Notes under the pieces: generated by a model | Database searches by the model: none | Told to the model about the DNA's origin: nothing | What the model saw: only the letters and a program-made list of their open reading frames with translations | Made by a program: the position numbers and the translations under genes | NCBI RefSeq assembly: GCF_001854865.1 | Contig: NZ_MDDW01000017.1 | Location: forward strand, 4,896-10,882 | From: Rhizobium sp. LCM 4573 | Lineage (GTDB): Bacteria; Pseudomonadota; Alphaproteobacteria; Rhizobiales; Rhizobiaceae | Length of the DNA: 5,987 bases | Direction of reading: 5' to 3' | Part shown: positions 1-4,807 of the stretch, in pieces | How the letters are laid out: each line of letters opens with the position of its first letter | How positions within the stretch are numbered: position 1 is the first letter of the stretch

Positions 1-1075
1 CGGACTGCCGTTCGAGGGGATCAAGGCGGCCGAGCACGGCGACCTCATCGAGGAGCAGCACCACCTTGCGCACCGGCGGGGCGGTCTTGGCCCGTGTGAG
101 GGTTTTCAGCGCGCAACCGACCATGACCCGCAGCCAGCGTTCGTAAACCGTCAGAACATCCTCATCGACGCAGAGGAAGAGTGTAGAGGTTTCCGTGGTG
201 AGTTCGCTGAGGTCGAACGTGGAGGATGACGACAGGACACCTGCCGGTGATCCGGCCGACCAGGGCTCGGTGGCCTTCTGGAGGTTGGACAGGATCGATT
301 TGAATTCCGATGAAAAGCCGCCTCCGGGTTCGAGCGCGCTGGTGAGGAAGCCGGCGGCGATTTCCCGGGCCGCAAGCGACGGGGAATTCTCGGCAATGTC
401 GTCCAGTGTGGACAGGAAGACATGCGGGGTGCCGACCGACAGGCGGCGCACGGCGGCCAGAGTGCGGCTTGTTTCGGGCTCATGCAGGGTGTGGAGAATG
501 AGCGCCTTCAGCATTGATGCCGCCTTGTCGTCCCAATGTGCCTCGCGGGCGTCGGGCTTGATCATCAGCGATGCGAGGGCTGCCGCGTCGTCTGCCTCGT
601 TGGGCGTGCCGACGCGGATCATGTCCATGGGGTTGCAGCGATCGGAGTGCTCAAGGTCCGTGGGGTTGAGCATTCGCACCGCGCCGAAGGCGGCGCGGCG
701 GCGGCGGGTAATGGCGTAGTTCTCGCCCTTGGGATCGGTGACGACCATCGACCCGCGATAGGTCAGCAGGGAAGGGATCACCACGCCGAGGCCTTTGCCC
801 GAGCCCATGGATGCGAACACCATCACCATGCCGTCCGACGAAAACCGCAGGAGTCGCCGGAACGCGCCGCGTCCGAGAATGACGCCCTCGCCGGTAATGG
901 CACCGTGCCGCCACTGCTCCCACCGCGTGGCCCAGCGGGAAGACCCGTGGGAACCGCCCTTGCGGCGGCGTTTGCGGGTCATCCGGAACAGGAGCCGCAG
1001 TATCCACCAGCAGGCTTTCAGCAGAAATGACAACGTCCAGCAGGCGGATTTGAATAGCAGTATCACCAAATCCAT
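1..1075 (-). CDS. VirD4/TraG-family type IV coupling ATPase, 3' end outside the window
   Basis: The gene runs leftward from ATG at 1075 and leaves the window with 358 residues read. Family role: a hexameric inner-membrane ATPase that recruits the relaxase-DNA complex or effectors to a type IV secretion channel. Seen: an N-terminal hydrophobic/amphipathic segment (about 3-31) followed by the basic run RMTRKRRRKGG; the SHGSSRWAT motif (42-50) typical of these proteins; Walker A FASMGSGKGLG (87-97, Lys94); VVTDPKGE (111-118); RCNPMD (146-151); Walker B VVLLLDE (338-344, Asp343-Glu344) followed by LGRLDPLE. The start is supported by AGGTGA five bases upstream; a GTG at 1084 is an alternative and a stop lies at 1088-1090. 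Family members are usually 550-700 residues, so a third to a half is missing on the left. Oddity: there is one short membrane segment and no periplasmic loop, where VirD4 has two transmembrane helices. The family call is firm; the substrate cannot be told. Confidence 0.93.
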   Translation of the reverse strand, partial: MDLVILLFKSACWTLSFLLKACWWILRLLFRMTRKRRRKGGSHGSSRWATRWEQWRHGAITGEGVILGRGAFRRLLRFSSDGMVMVFASMGSGKGLGVVIPSLLTYRGSMVVTDPKGENYAITRRRRAAFGAVRMLNPTDLEHSDRCNPMDMIRVGTPNEADDAAALASLMIKPDAREAHWDDKAASMLKALILHTLHEPETSRTLAAVRRLSVGTPHVFLSTLDDIAENSPSLAAREIAAGFLTSALEPGGGFSSEFKSILSNLQKATEPWSAGSPAGVLSSSSTFDLSELTTETSTLFLCVDEDVLTVYERWLRVMVGCALKTLTRAKTAPPVRKVVLLLDEVAVLGRLDPLERQS

Positions 1076-1199
1076 GACGATCACCTGTCATGCGGCCGAC
1101 ATCCGGCGCAAACCGGCGTGCCTGCCGAAGCGGCACGAACCGGAATTTCGCAATGAAGTCGGCCGGGTTGATGGGGAAGGATGCGATATCGGATATCGG
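1076..1199. other. Gap between the 70-aa gene and the coupling-protein gene
   Basis: This 124-nt stretch lies inside an otherwise tightly spaced leftward operon. I see no complete gene with a start codon and ribosome binding site. One minus-strand frame (the frame of the 70-aa gene, after its TGA) reads SDIASFPINPADFIAKFRF and on to about ...FAPDVGRM with strongly GC-biased third positions, as in the real genes around it. It has no good start, and further on it overlaps the coupling-protein gene out of frame. It may be a remnant of coding sequence, or chance in GC-rich DNA. Confidence 0.4.
1186..1199. repeat. 7-bp perfect tandem duplication
   Basis: ATATCGG occurs twice in direct succession (1186-1192 and 1193-1199), immediately next to the TGA of the 70-aa gene at 1200-1202. 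A 7-bp duplication shifts the frame. With one copy removed, a different minus-strand frame (reading ...SPAPLTDI) would join the coding-like stretch beginning ASFPINPADF. Confidence 0.8.
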
Positions 1200-1412
1200 T
1201 CAGCGGCGCCGGGGATCCCCCCGACGGCGCTCGAATGACCTGGGCCGGACCGGCGCAGGTCGGCGCGGTTTGCGGGTGAGCCGCGTGTACAGGTCCGCGA
1301 TGACGCGGGCCAGCGCGCGGCCGAAGAAGCCGAGGACCGCCACCATGATCTTGAGGTAGAGGTCCAGCAGCTTCTCCGCGACCCGGAAGGTGAAGCGGAG
1401 AAGCTGGTTCAT
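1200..1412 (-). CDS. Small basic amphipathic, membrane-associated protein (70 aa)
   Basis: No known family is recognised. The 70-residue product begins MNQLLRFTFRVAEKLLDLYL, continues with a hydrophobic stretch (about 21-43, including MVAVLGFFGRALARVIADLY) and ends in an Arg/Pro-rich tail (TRKPRRPAPVRPR...) of high positive charge. This suggests a peripheral or single-pass inner-membrane protein with a basic cytoplasmic tail. The ATG at 1412 lies 3 nt after the TAG of the upstream 126-aa gene, so translational coupling is likely; the ribosome binding site is weak (GTGGATG). The next gene is the coupling ATPase, whose own N-terminus has the same design of amphipathic helix then TRK-RR basic run. 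A helper or anchor for that ATPase is a plausible inference, not shown. The last 10-12 residues may be affected by the neighbouring 7-bp duplication. Confidence 0.7.
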   Translation of the reverse strand: MNQLLRFTFRVAEKLLDLYLKIMVAVLGFFGRALARVIADLYTRLTRKPRRPAPVRPRSFERRRGDPRRR

Positions 1413-1415
1413 GGG

Positions 1416-1796
1416 CTACGCATCCACCATGCCGTAGGAAACCGGCTCAAAGGTTGCGTTGTCGAGAGACCACAGGTGGCGAATGCCCGTGAGGCTGTCC
1501 TCGACAATGGCGACGGTGGTTCCGTCCGGCAGGATGCCCCAGTCCACAAGCCCGGGACCGTAAACACCCAGCAACGCTCTTCCGTAGCTTCCGGTTTCCC
1601 TGATCACTTTCGTGAGGATGCGCTGAACGGTTTCCGCGCTCAACGGCCTTTGTGCGTGCGGGAACACCGGCAATATCCGCTGCAGGATTGCCGGGACGAA
1701 CGAATTTGGACCGGCAGAGATGCGCCTTGCGGGTGCAGGAGTGGCGTTGAAAGTGGAGGGGTGGGCGCGGGTGGTGTTAACGATGGTCTTGCTCAT
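1416..1796 (-). CDS. Hypothetical cytoplasmic protein in the coupling-protein operon (126 aa)
   Basis: Not recognised. The N-terminal 30 residues are rich in Thr, Ala and Pro and look disordered; residues 33-70 look helical (VPAILQRILPVF, AETVQRILTKVIRETG); residues 71-126 look like beta strands with glycine turns, ending HLWSLDNATFEPVSYGMVDA. There is no signal peptide, membrane segment or cysteine. The start ATG overlaps the stop of the 88-aa gene as ATGA (1793-1796), with GGGAG seven bases upstream inside that gene, so the two are translationally coupled. The C-terminal motif resembles the C-terminal part of the 88-aa protein (HLYEV...FELVYMGRVD), so the two may be distant paralogues. Being cotranscribed with a coupling ATPase suggests a role in conjugation, but nothing in the sequence shows it directly. 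Confidence 0.8.
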   Translation of the reverse strand: MSKTIVNTTRAHPSTFNATPAPARRISAGPNSFVPAILQRILPVFPHAQRPLSAETVQRILTKVIRETGSYGRALLGVYGPGLVDWGILPDGTTVAIVEDSLTGIRHLWSLDNATFEPVSYGMVDA

Positions 1797-2059
1797 GAGC
1801 GTGCTCCCGGCAGGAAAATCGTCATCGTGCGGGCGGGCTGGTCTACGCGCCCCATATAGACGAGTTCGAAGGGATTGCGCGGGTTGACCTCGTAGAGGTG
1901 CTTGCCGTCGATGTGGGGGAACACATAGATGCCGCCGAGGATCGACCGGGGCTGGTGGCGGGTGAAGCCGATGCAGCGGCCTGCGATGCGCTGGCCTTTG
2001 TGGTTCGGTTTTGTGGGGGCGAGGTTGTTGTAGATGTGTTTGAGTTGGGAATCGTTCAT
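1793..2059 (-). CDS. Hypothetical small protein, first gene of the coupling-protein operon (88 aa)
   Basis: Not recognised. The start at 2059 (MNDSQLKHIYNNL) is chosen over an upstream in-frame TTG at 2107 because AAGGA sits eight bases before this ATG. The protein is soluble and basic, with a single Cys29 (GRCIGF). Residues 37-75 look like a small beta domain (PRSILGGIYVFPHIDGKHLY, then FELVYMGRVDQ), followed by a beta-like TMTIFLPG. It has no signal peptide or membrane segment. It is the first gene after the repeat-rich divergent intergenic region, so operon transcription most likely begins there. The stop overlaps the next start as ATGA. Its HLY...FELVYMGRVD region resembles HLW...FEPVSYGMVD in the following gene. 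Confidence 0.8.
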   Translation of the reverse strand: MNDSQLKHIYNNLAPTKPNHKGQRIAGRCIGFTRHQPRSILGGIYVFPHIDGKHLYEVNPRNPFELVYMGRVDQPARTMTIFLPGARS

Positions 2060-2142
2060 GTAGATTTTCCTTGTGTCATGCGGTTTCCCGCGGTTCAGCA
2101 AGGCCAATGATCCATGAACAGGAACGGAATAAAATCGAATTA

Positions 2143-2158
2143 CATCAATAGTTTGATG
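2143..2158. repeat. Inverted repeat CATCAA-TAGT-TTGATG
   Basis: Perfect 6-bp arms with a 4-nt centre, about 85 bp upstream of the 88-aa gene's start. It is a possible operator half-site pair for the neighbouring ribbon-helix-helix protein, or part of the leftward promoter. Confidence 0.6.
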
Positions 2159-2166
2159 CTAACATG

Positions 2167-2192
2167 CAATAGCTGCTTATTGGCAGCTATTG
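2167..2192. repeat. Perfect 10-bp inverted repeat
   Basis: CAATAGCTGC (2167-2176) and GCAGCTATTG (2183-2192) are exact inverse complements around a 6-nt centre. It is the most regular symmetric site in the intergenic region and a good candidate for a dimeric DNA-binding protein. The CAATAG half-motif also occurs at 2146 and 2210. Confidence 0.8.
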
Positions 2193-2214
2193 AGTAACCT
2201 ATTAGCGTCCAATA

Positions 2215-2265
2215 GATAAAGGTACCGCACGTTGCCAAGGAAAAAACAACGTTGGTACCCTTATC
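2215..2265. repeat. Large imperfect hairpin
   Basis: The left arm (2215-2234) and right arm (2247-2265) can form about 17 base pairs: GATAA with TTATC, GGTACC with GGTACC, and ACGTTG with CAACGT. They are interrupted by one A/C mismatch and a 2-versus-1-nt bulge. The 12-nt loop (2235-2246) is purine-rich with a run of six A. The size and position would suit the main stem of an origin of transfer or a regulatory hairpin. It has no following T run, so it does not look like a simple terminator. Confidence 0.75.
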
Positions 2266-2270
2266 GAGAA

Positions 2271-2280
2271 GCCATATGGC
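2271..2280. repeat. 10-bp perfect palindrome GCCATATGGC
   Basis: A self-complementary decamer six bases to the right of the large hairpin. It could be a protein-binding site within the same control region; by itself a 10-bp palindrome is weak evidence. Confidence 0.5.
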
Positions 2281-2287
2281 TCCTCTC

Positions 2288-2310
2288 CGGCGGATTGCTG
2301 AGGCCCGCCG
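2288..2310. repeat. Inverted repeat CGGCGG / CCGCCG
   Basis: Perfect 6-bp GC arms (2288-2293 and 2305-2310) with an 11-nt loop. It lies 76-98 bp upstream of the ribbon-helix-helix gene and is not followed by a T run on either strand. Confidence 0.5.
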
Positions 2311-2352
2311 AATGGAAAATGATGAAGATGCTTAGAAGTTGTATACGCGTTA

Positions 2353-2368
2353 TAGGATAAAATTCCTA
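2353..2368. repeat. Inverted repeat TAGGA-TAAAAT-TCCTA just upstream of the ribbon-helix-helix gene
   Basis: Perfect 5-bp arms around a 6-nt AT core, 18 bases upstream of the ATG at 2386 and overlapping the only minus-10-like sequence there. Autorepression by the encoded DNA-binding protein is a reasonable inference from the position. Confidence 0.45.
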
Positions 2369-2385
2369 GTTGTCAAGGGGGCGAT

Positions 2386-3366
2386 ATGGCAGGGAAGAAG
2401 GGGGCTTCAGGGAGACGTAGGCCGCCGGGCAACGGGCAATCATCTACGTCAGACAGCAACGGCGGGGATGAATCATCTGCCAATAGCAGTGCGAAACGAC
2501 CAACCCGAGCATTTTCCTTGCCGTGGAAACTTCTGGAGCGCTTGGATGAGTATCCTGGCGGTGAGAAGTCGGGAGTGGTCGAGGAAGCGCTGACCCGATA
2601 CCTCGATTTTGGTGACAAGCTCGATGAGGCTCAGTCGCGACTGGTTGAGTCGGCGAGGTATGTGTTCCTGAATCGCGACCTTCTTGAATTGCGGAACGAG
2701 CAGATGGACGGACGGCTGCTGTCACTGGAGGAGCGGCTGTCCTCTCTGGAAGAAGATAGCCGCTATGTCGTCCGAGTTCTTGAACGCTTGTTCCATATAC
2801 GGCGGCATCCGGTGACGATTGAGGTGCCGGATTCCCGGGCGTTTGATGAACTGATGAATGAGGCGAGCAGCGAGTATCTTAGAAACGAGGGTCTGTTGCG
2901 CCCGAACATTCATCGACGGGAGCATGATCTTGGATTGGCCGCTGGCATCGAGGCCTTCGAGAACCGCAGAGCGGAACTGAAAGACGTTTTGAATGCCATG
3001 CCATTCATGAACAATCCGCGCTTCTATATTGGAAACAGCCTTGGCGGTTTGGCACTGTTTGACCGTAACCATAAGGTTGAAAAGGCGCTCTCGGGGAAGC
3101 CCGCAGATTTCGAGGTGTTCTGCGTTCAGATTGCACGCGGGGAAACCTCGCTGACCCACTCGAAAACCCGGCCTTACTGCCGCTTTCAGCCGTCGGATGA
3201 TAGGGAAATGGAATTTGTTGAGGGCATCGAGAACGTGGCTGCGTTCATACCCGTTCTTGTCGCGGACTATCTGTCATTCCGTCGGCTTAACGGCGAGGTG
3301 CCGAGCATGGACAGCGTACAGGGCGACGTGATTTCGCCGAGCGGTCCTGACCTTCTTCCTCAGTGA
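2386..3366 (+). CDS. Ribbon-helix-helix DNA-binding protein with coiled coil and unknown C-terminal domain (326 aa)
   Basis: Seen: a disordered Gly/Ser/Asn-rich, basic leader (1-37); a ribbon-helix-helix-like unit at about 39-75 (beta strand TRAFSLP, helix A WKLLERLDEY, turn GGEKS, helix B GVVEEALTRYLDF); a long charged coiled coil (about 78-135, LDEAQSRLVESARYVFLNRD... LLSLEERLSSLEED); and a 190-residue C-terminal domain I do not recognise, containing RFYIGNSLGGLALFD and SKTRPYCRF. There is no signal peptide or membrane segment. AAGGGGG ends four bases before the ATG. Ribbon-helix-helix proteins bind DNA as dimers through the first strand and serve as plasmid repressors, partition proteins or relaxosome accessory proteins. 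The repeat-rich region directly upstream suggests it binds there. Codons are less GC-biased than in the coupling-protein operon. It converges on the 50-aa gene with a 7-nt gap and no terminator. The DNA-binding call is fairly sure; the precise role is open. Confidence 0.85.
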   Translation: MAGKKGASGRRRPPGNGQSSTSDSNGGDESSANSSAKRPTRAFSLPWKLLERLDEYPGGEKSGVVEEALTRYLDFGDKLDEAQSRLVESARYVFLNRDLLELRNEQMDGRLLSLEERLSSLEEDSRYVVRVLERLFHIRRHPVTIEVPDSRAFDELMNEASSEYLRNEGLLRPNIHRREHDLGLAAGIEAFENRRAELKDVLNAMPFMNNPRFYIGNSLGGLALFDRNHKVEKALSGKPADFEVFCVQIARGETSLTHSKTRPYCRFQPSDDREMEFVEGIENVAAFIPVLVADYLSFRRLNGEVPSMDSVQGDVISPSGPDLLPQ

Positions 3367-3373
3367 CACGCGG

Positions 3374-3526
3374 TCATGAGAAGATCAGGAAGAGGGTGAT
3401 CGAGGCTGCGATGATCAGGAGTTCTAGTCCCGTAACTACCGTGAAAAAGCGGTAGACGATGACAGCGACCATGTAGACCGCCCAGATCATGAAGAGTCCG
3501 GCGAAAAGTCCAAGTACGACAGGCAT
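3374..3526 (-). CDS. Small two-helix membrane protein (50 aa)
   Basis: Not recognised. The start at 3526 (MPVVLGLFAGLF) is chosen because AGGGG lies seven bases upstream; the frame stays open to 3655, but the added 43 residues look non-coding (mixed Arg/Pro/Ala). The product is almost wholly hydrophobic, with two predicted membrane helices (about 3-25 and 30-49) joined by a short turn; its only charged residues are Arg26 and Glu35. It follows the 125-aa gene by 95 nt containing two strong stem-loops, so it may be expressed with or separately from the lipoprotein genes. Such tiny membrane proteins next to conjugation genes include entry-exclusion factors, T4SS accessories, toxins and holins; nothing here chooses between them. 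Confidence 0.7.
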   Translation of the reverse strand: MPVVLGLFAGLFMIWAVYMVAVIVYRFFTVVTGLELLIIAASITLFLIFS

Positions 3527-3551
3527 GACGTTTCCCCTTTCTGAATCACAT

Positions 3552-3567
3552 CGCCCCCGAAGGGGCG
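3552..3567. repeat. Stem-loop with UUCG tetraloop on the minus-strand RNA
   Basis: CGCCCC and GGGGCG form a perfect 6-bp stem. Read on the minus strand the loop is TTCG closed by C-G, the extra-stable cUUCGg tetraloop. It lies 26 bases upstream of the 50-aa gene's start, in what would be its leader. No T run follows, so it may be an mRNA stability or processing structure instead of a terminator. Confidence 0.6.
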
Positions 3568-3591
3568 CAGCAGACTGAACACAGGTGATGG

Positions 3592-3616
3592 CAAGCGGGG
3601 CAGGGCGCCCCGCTTG
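3592..3616 (-). terminator. GC-rich stem-loop after the 125-aa gene; possible weak terminator
   Basis: CAAGCGGGGC (3592-3601) and GCCCCGCTTG (3607-3616) form a perfect 10-bp stem with a 5-nt loop, beginning five bases after the stop of the leftward 125-aa gene. Position and stability fit transcript 3'-end formation or protection. The U-rich tract of an intrinsic terminator is absent in both directions, so termination is unproven. Confidence 0.45.
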
Positions 3617-3621
3617 TGAGG

Positions 3622-3999
3622 TCATGGGGTCTTCGGCGGCATGGTGCGCCCGCATATCTCCACCGTGCCCGGCGTGCCGATCAGGTAGGCCGGGGTGAAC
3701 GTGATGGAGTAGGAACCGGTTCGAGGCAGCGGCCCGAACCAGAATGCCGGGGCGCCGGTTTGGAAGTCCGGCGCGTCCATGACCGGGATGCGTTCCGCGT
3801 CATCCATGGTGACGCGGACATAGGACCCGGCCCTGAACCGTCCGGTAAACTCCCCGGCGGTTCCGGTGTAGCGATAGCATCCACTGTCGGCATCGAGCCT
3901 GAACGGCTGAACGGTGGGCAACGGATGCGCCAGCCCGGTTTCAGCCGGGGCGGAAGAGGGCAGGAGGACCGCTGCTATTGCCGTCAGGGCCTTTTGCAT
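3622..3999 (-). CDS. Secreted (periplasmic) beta-rich protein of unknown function (125 aa)
   Basis: Not recognised. The first 19 residues (MQKALTAIAAVLLPSSAPA, then ETG) form a clear Sec signal peptide with an APA cleavage site, leaving a mature protein of about 106 residues. The mature part has two cysteines (Cys41 and Cys116), which could form one disulfide, and a strand-rich pattern (GEFTGRFRAGSYVRVTM, FWFGPLPRTGSYSITF, GTVEICGR) resembling a small beta sandwich. A distant similarity to PPC-like beta-sandwich modules crossed my mind but is not supported by a specific motif. Its start overlaps the end of the 201-aa lipoprotein gene by 16 nt, with AAGGA six bases upstream, so the two are translationally coupled and probably work together in the envelope. 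Confidence 0.82.
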   Translation of the reverse strand: MQKALTAIAAVLLPSSAPAETGLAHPLPTVQPFRLDADSGCYRYTGTAGEFTGRFRAGSYVRVTMDDAERIPVMDAPDFQTGAPAFWFGPLPRTGSYSITFTPAYLIGTPGTVEICGRTMPPKTP

Positions 4000-4589
4000 G
4001 CGCTATCCTTGAGGTAGCTCACCGCCTGATTGACCCTGGCCTGGTCGGCGGAGGCGTCCTTTTTGTCGTTCCAGCCGACCCCGATGCGGAACCGCCATAC
4101 CCCGTCCTTCAGGTCGCCTTTGTTCATCGCGTCGCAGAACGACGGGGCGTCGGATTTCAGGCATTTCATGTCCGCGCCCTCCATGGTGGGTGTGCCCATT
4201 GCGTCAACGGTCGCGGAGGTAAGCCCGGACAGATCAACCGACATGGTGCCGATGTTGCTCATGCCCTTGTCGGTCTTTCCGGTGATTTCCGTTGTGAAGG
4301 TGCATTCGCCGGTCTTCTGGACCGTGACCCCGTAGGGGAGGAAGTGTTTAACCTGCGGGAGATTGCCGTTGATCTCGAAGGCAACGGGATTGGTTTCGCT
4401 CCGTGTCTGCACGGCGACTGCGTTCCCGTTCTGCGTGATAACCGTTCCGCTTTCCAGACCGTAGAGCAGGAACGCCACCACGTCCTCTGCGCTCTTTCCC
4501 TCGAACGGGTTGGCTGCGCTGGAGCAGGCGGGGAGTGAAAAAGCCGCCAAACTGGCGGCGACATACGAAAATCTGATGATGTTGGGCAC
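3984..4589 (-). CDS. Probable lipoprotein or secreted protein of unknown function (201 aa)
   Basis: Not recognised. It starts with GTG at 4589, preceded by AAGGA at six bases. Residues 1-21 form a signal peptide (basic Arg6, hydrophobic YVAASLAAFSLPA) ending in LPAC at 19-22; this fits a lipobox with lipidated Cys22, although proline at position -2 is unusual, and ordinary signal peptidase cleavage near SSAANPF is possible. Four further cysteines (96, 143, 152, 198) could make two disulfides in the periplasm. The segment NPFEGKSAEDVVAFLLYGLE looks helical; the rest alternates strands and turns. It is first in a leftward pair with the secreted 125-aa gene (16-nt overlap). Envelope placement near a conjugation gene suggests a surface, exclusion or secretion-accessory role, but this is inference only. 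Confidence 0.85.
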   Translation of the reverse strand: MPNIIRFSYVAASLAAFSLPACSSAANPFEGKSAEDVVAFLLYGLESGTVITQNGNAVAVQTRSETNPVAFEINGNLPQVKHFLPYGVTVQKTGECTFTTEITGKTDKGMSNIGTMSVDLSGLTSATVDAMGTPTMEGADMKCLKSDAPSFCDAMNKGDLKDGVWRFRIGVGWNDKKDASADQARVNQAVSYLKDSACKRP

Positions 4590-4622
4590 GATGAATCCTT
4601 GCGGCTAGGGAAGGGGGATTCG

Positions 4623-4637
4623 TGCCGCCAGGCGGCA
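4623..4637. repeat. 15-bp palindrome TGCCGCC-A-GGCGGCA
   Basis: Perfect 7-bp arms around a single base, 34-48 bp upstream of the GTG of the lipoprotein gene on its leader side. The centre is too small for a hairpin loop, so if functional it is more likely a protein-binding operator. Confidence 0.55.
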
Positions 4638-4681
4638 GAAACCCGCCGCCCGGCTGACAACCTCTGACTGAATCTGGTTAT

Positions 4682-4699
4682 CAAAAATCACGATTTGTG
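4682..4699. repeat. Copy 1 of an 18-bp near-palindrome beginning CAAAAATC
   Basis: It matches copy 2 (4808-4825) at 14 of 18 positions; the first eight bases CAAAAATC are identical, and both end in an ATTT-TG pattern that roughly mirrors the start. The two copies are 126 bp apart in the same orientation. A pair of protein-binding sites flanking the AT-rich block is a possible reading. Confidence 0.5.
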
Positions 4700-4743
4700 A
4701 CGGCTGCATTGGGCTATGAGATTTGGTGAAGTTGAGAGGTAAA

Positions 4744-4779
4744 TAAGAATAGTTTCAAAATCAGTGAACAATATTCTTA
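4744..4779. repeat. 8-bp perfect inverted repeat TAAGAATA / TATTCTTA
   Basis: Arms at 4744-4751 and 4772-4779 with a 20-nt centre. It overlaps the next inverted repeat. AT-rich composition raises the chance rate, but exact 8-bp arms at this spacing are notable. Confidence 0.5.
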
Positions 4780-4791
4780 GTTATATATTGT
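4768..4791. repeat. 7-bp inverted repeat ACAATAT / ATATTGT
   Basis: Perfect arms (4768-4774 and 4785-4791) with a 10-nt centre, 24 bp overall. This is close to the size of a single resolvase dimer site (about 28 bp), so it is a candidate subsite. Confidence 0.45.
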
Positions 4792-4807
4792 GAATCTGTG
4801 CCCCTTG

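Larger units (their letters stand above)
2060..2385. promoter_or_regulatory. Divergent intergenic region dense in inverted repeats; candidate oriT or operator region
   Basis: These 326 nt separate the leftward coupling-protein operon from the rightward ribbon-helix-helix gene and contain no convincing gene (ATG at 2312 opens only seven codons, MENDEDA). Promoters for both directions should lie here; none has a clear consensus, although TATAGGATAAAAT at 2351-2363 is the best minus-10-like stretch for the rightward gene. The region is AT-richer than its flanks from about 2120 to 2260 and carries six inverted repeats between 2143 and 2368, listed separately. Repeats of this density beside a coupling protein and a DNA-binding protein are typical of an origin of transfer or of an autoregulated operator; the sequence cannot tell which. 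Confidence 0.5.

Noticed and set aside
195..1030. Plus-strand open frames of 147-174 codons over the left 1.2 kb
   Set aside because: They lie antisense to the coupling-ATPase gene, whose Walker motifs are unmistakable. High GC keeps opposite frames open; their products are Arg/Ala-rich without domain signals.
651..1136. Minus-strand 161-codon frame starting with GTG
   Set aside because: Most of it overlaps the coupling-protein gene out of frame and reads as low-complexity Arg/Pro sequence. Only its first 30 codons look coding, and these are reported as a possible remnant.
2143..2310. CRISPR array or iteron-type replication origin in the repeat-rich intergenic region
   Set aside because: The repeats are short, inverted and different from each other. 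There are no uniform direct repeats with spacers, and no replication-initiator gene is present.
3527..3655. N-terminal extension of the 50-aa membrane protein
   Set aside because: It would cover both stem-loops and has no membrane-protein character; the ATG at 3526 has a better ribosome binding site.
3978..4538. Plus-strand 186-codon frame opposite the lipoprotein gene
   Set aside because: It is antisense to a gene with a signal peptide, good ribosome binding site and coupled neighbour. It has no ribosome binding site of note and no recognisable domain.
4259..4684. Minus-strand 141-codon frame overlapping the lipoprotein start
   Set aside because: Out of frame with the lipoprotein; the product is Arg/Ser/Pro-rich, as expected from a shifted GC-rich gene.
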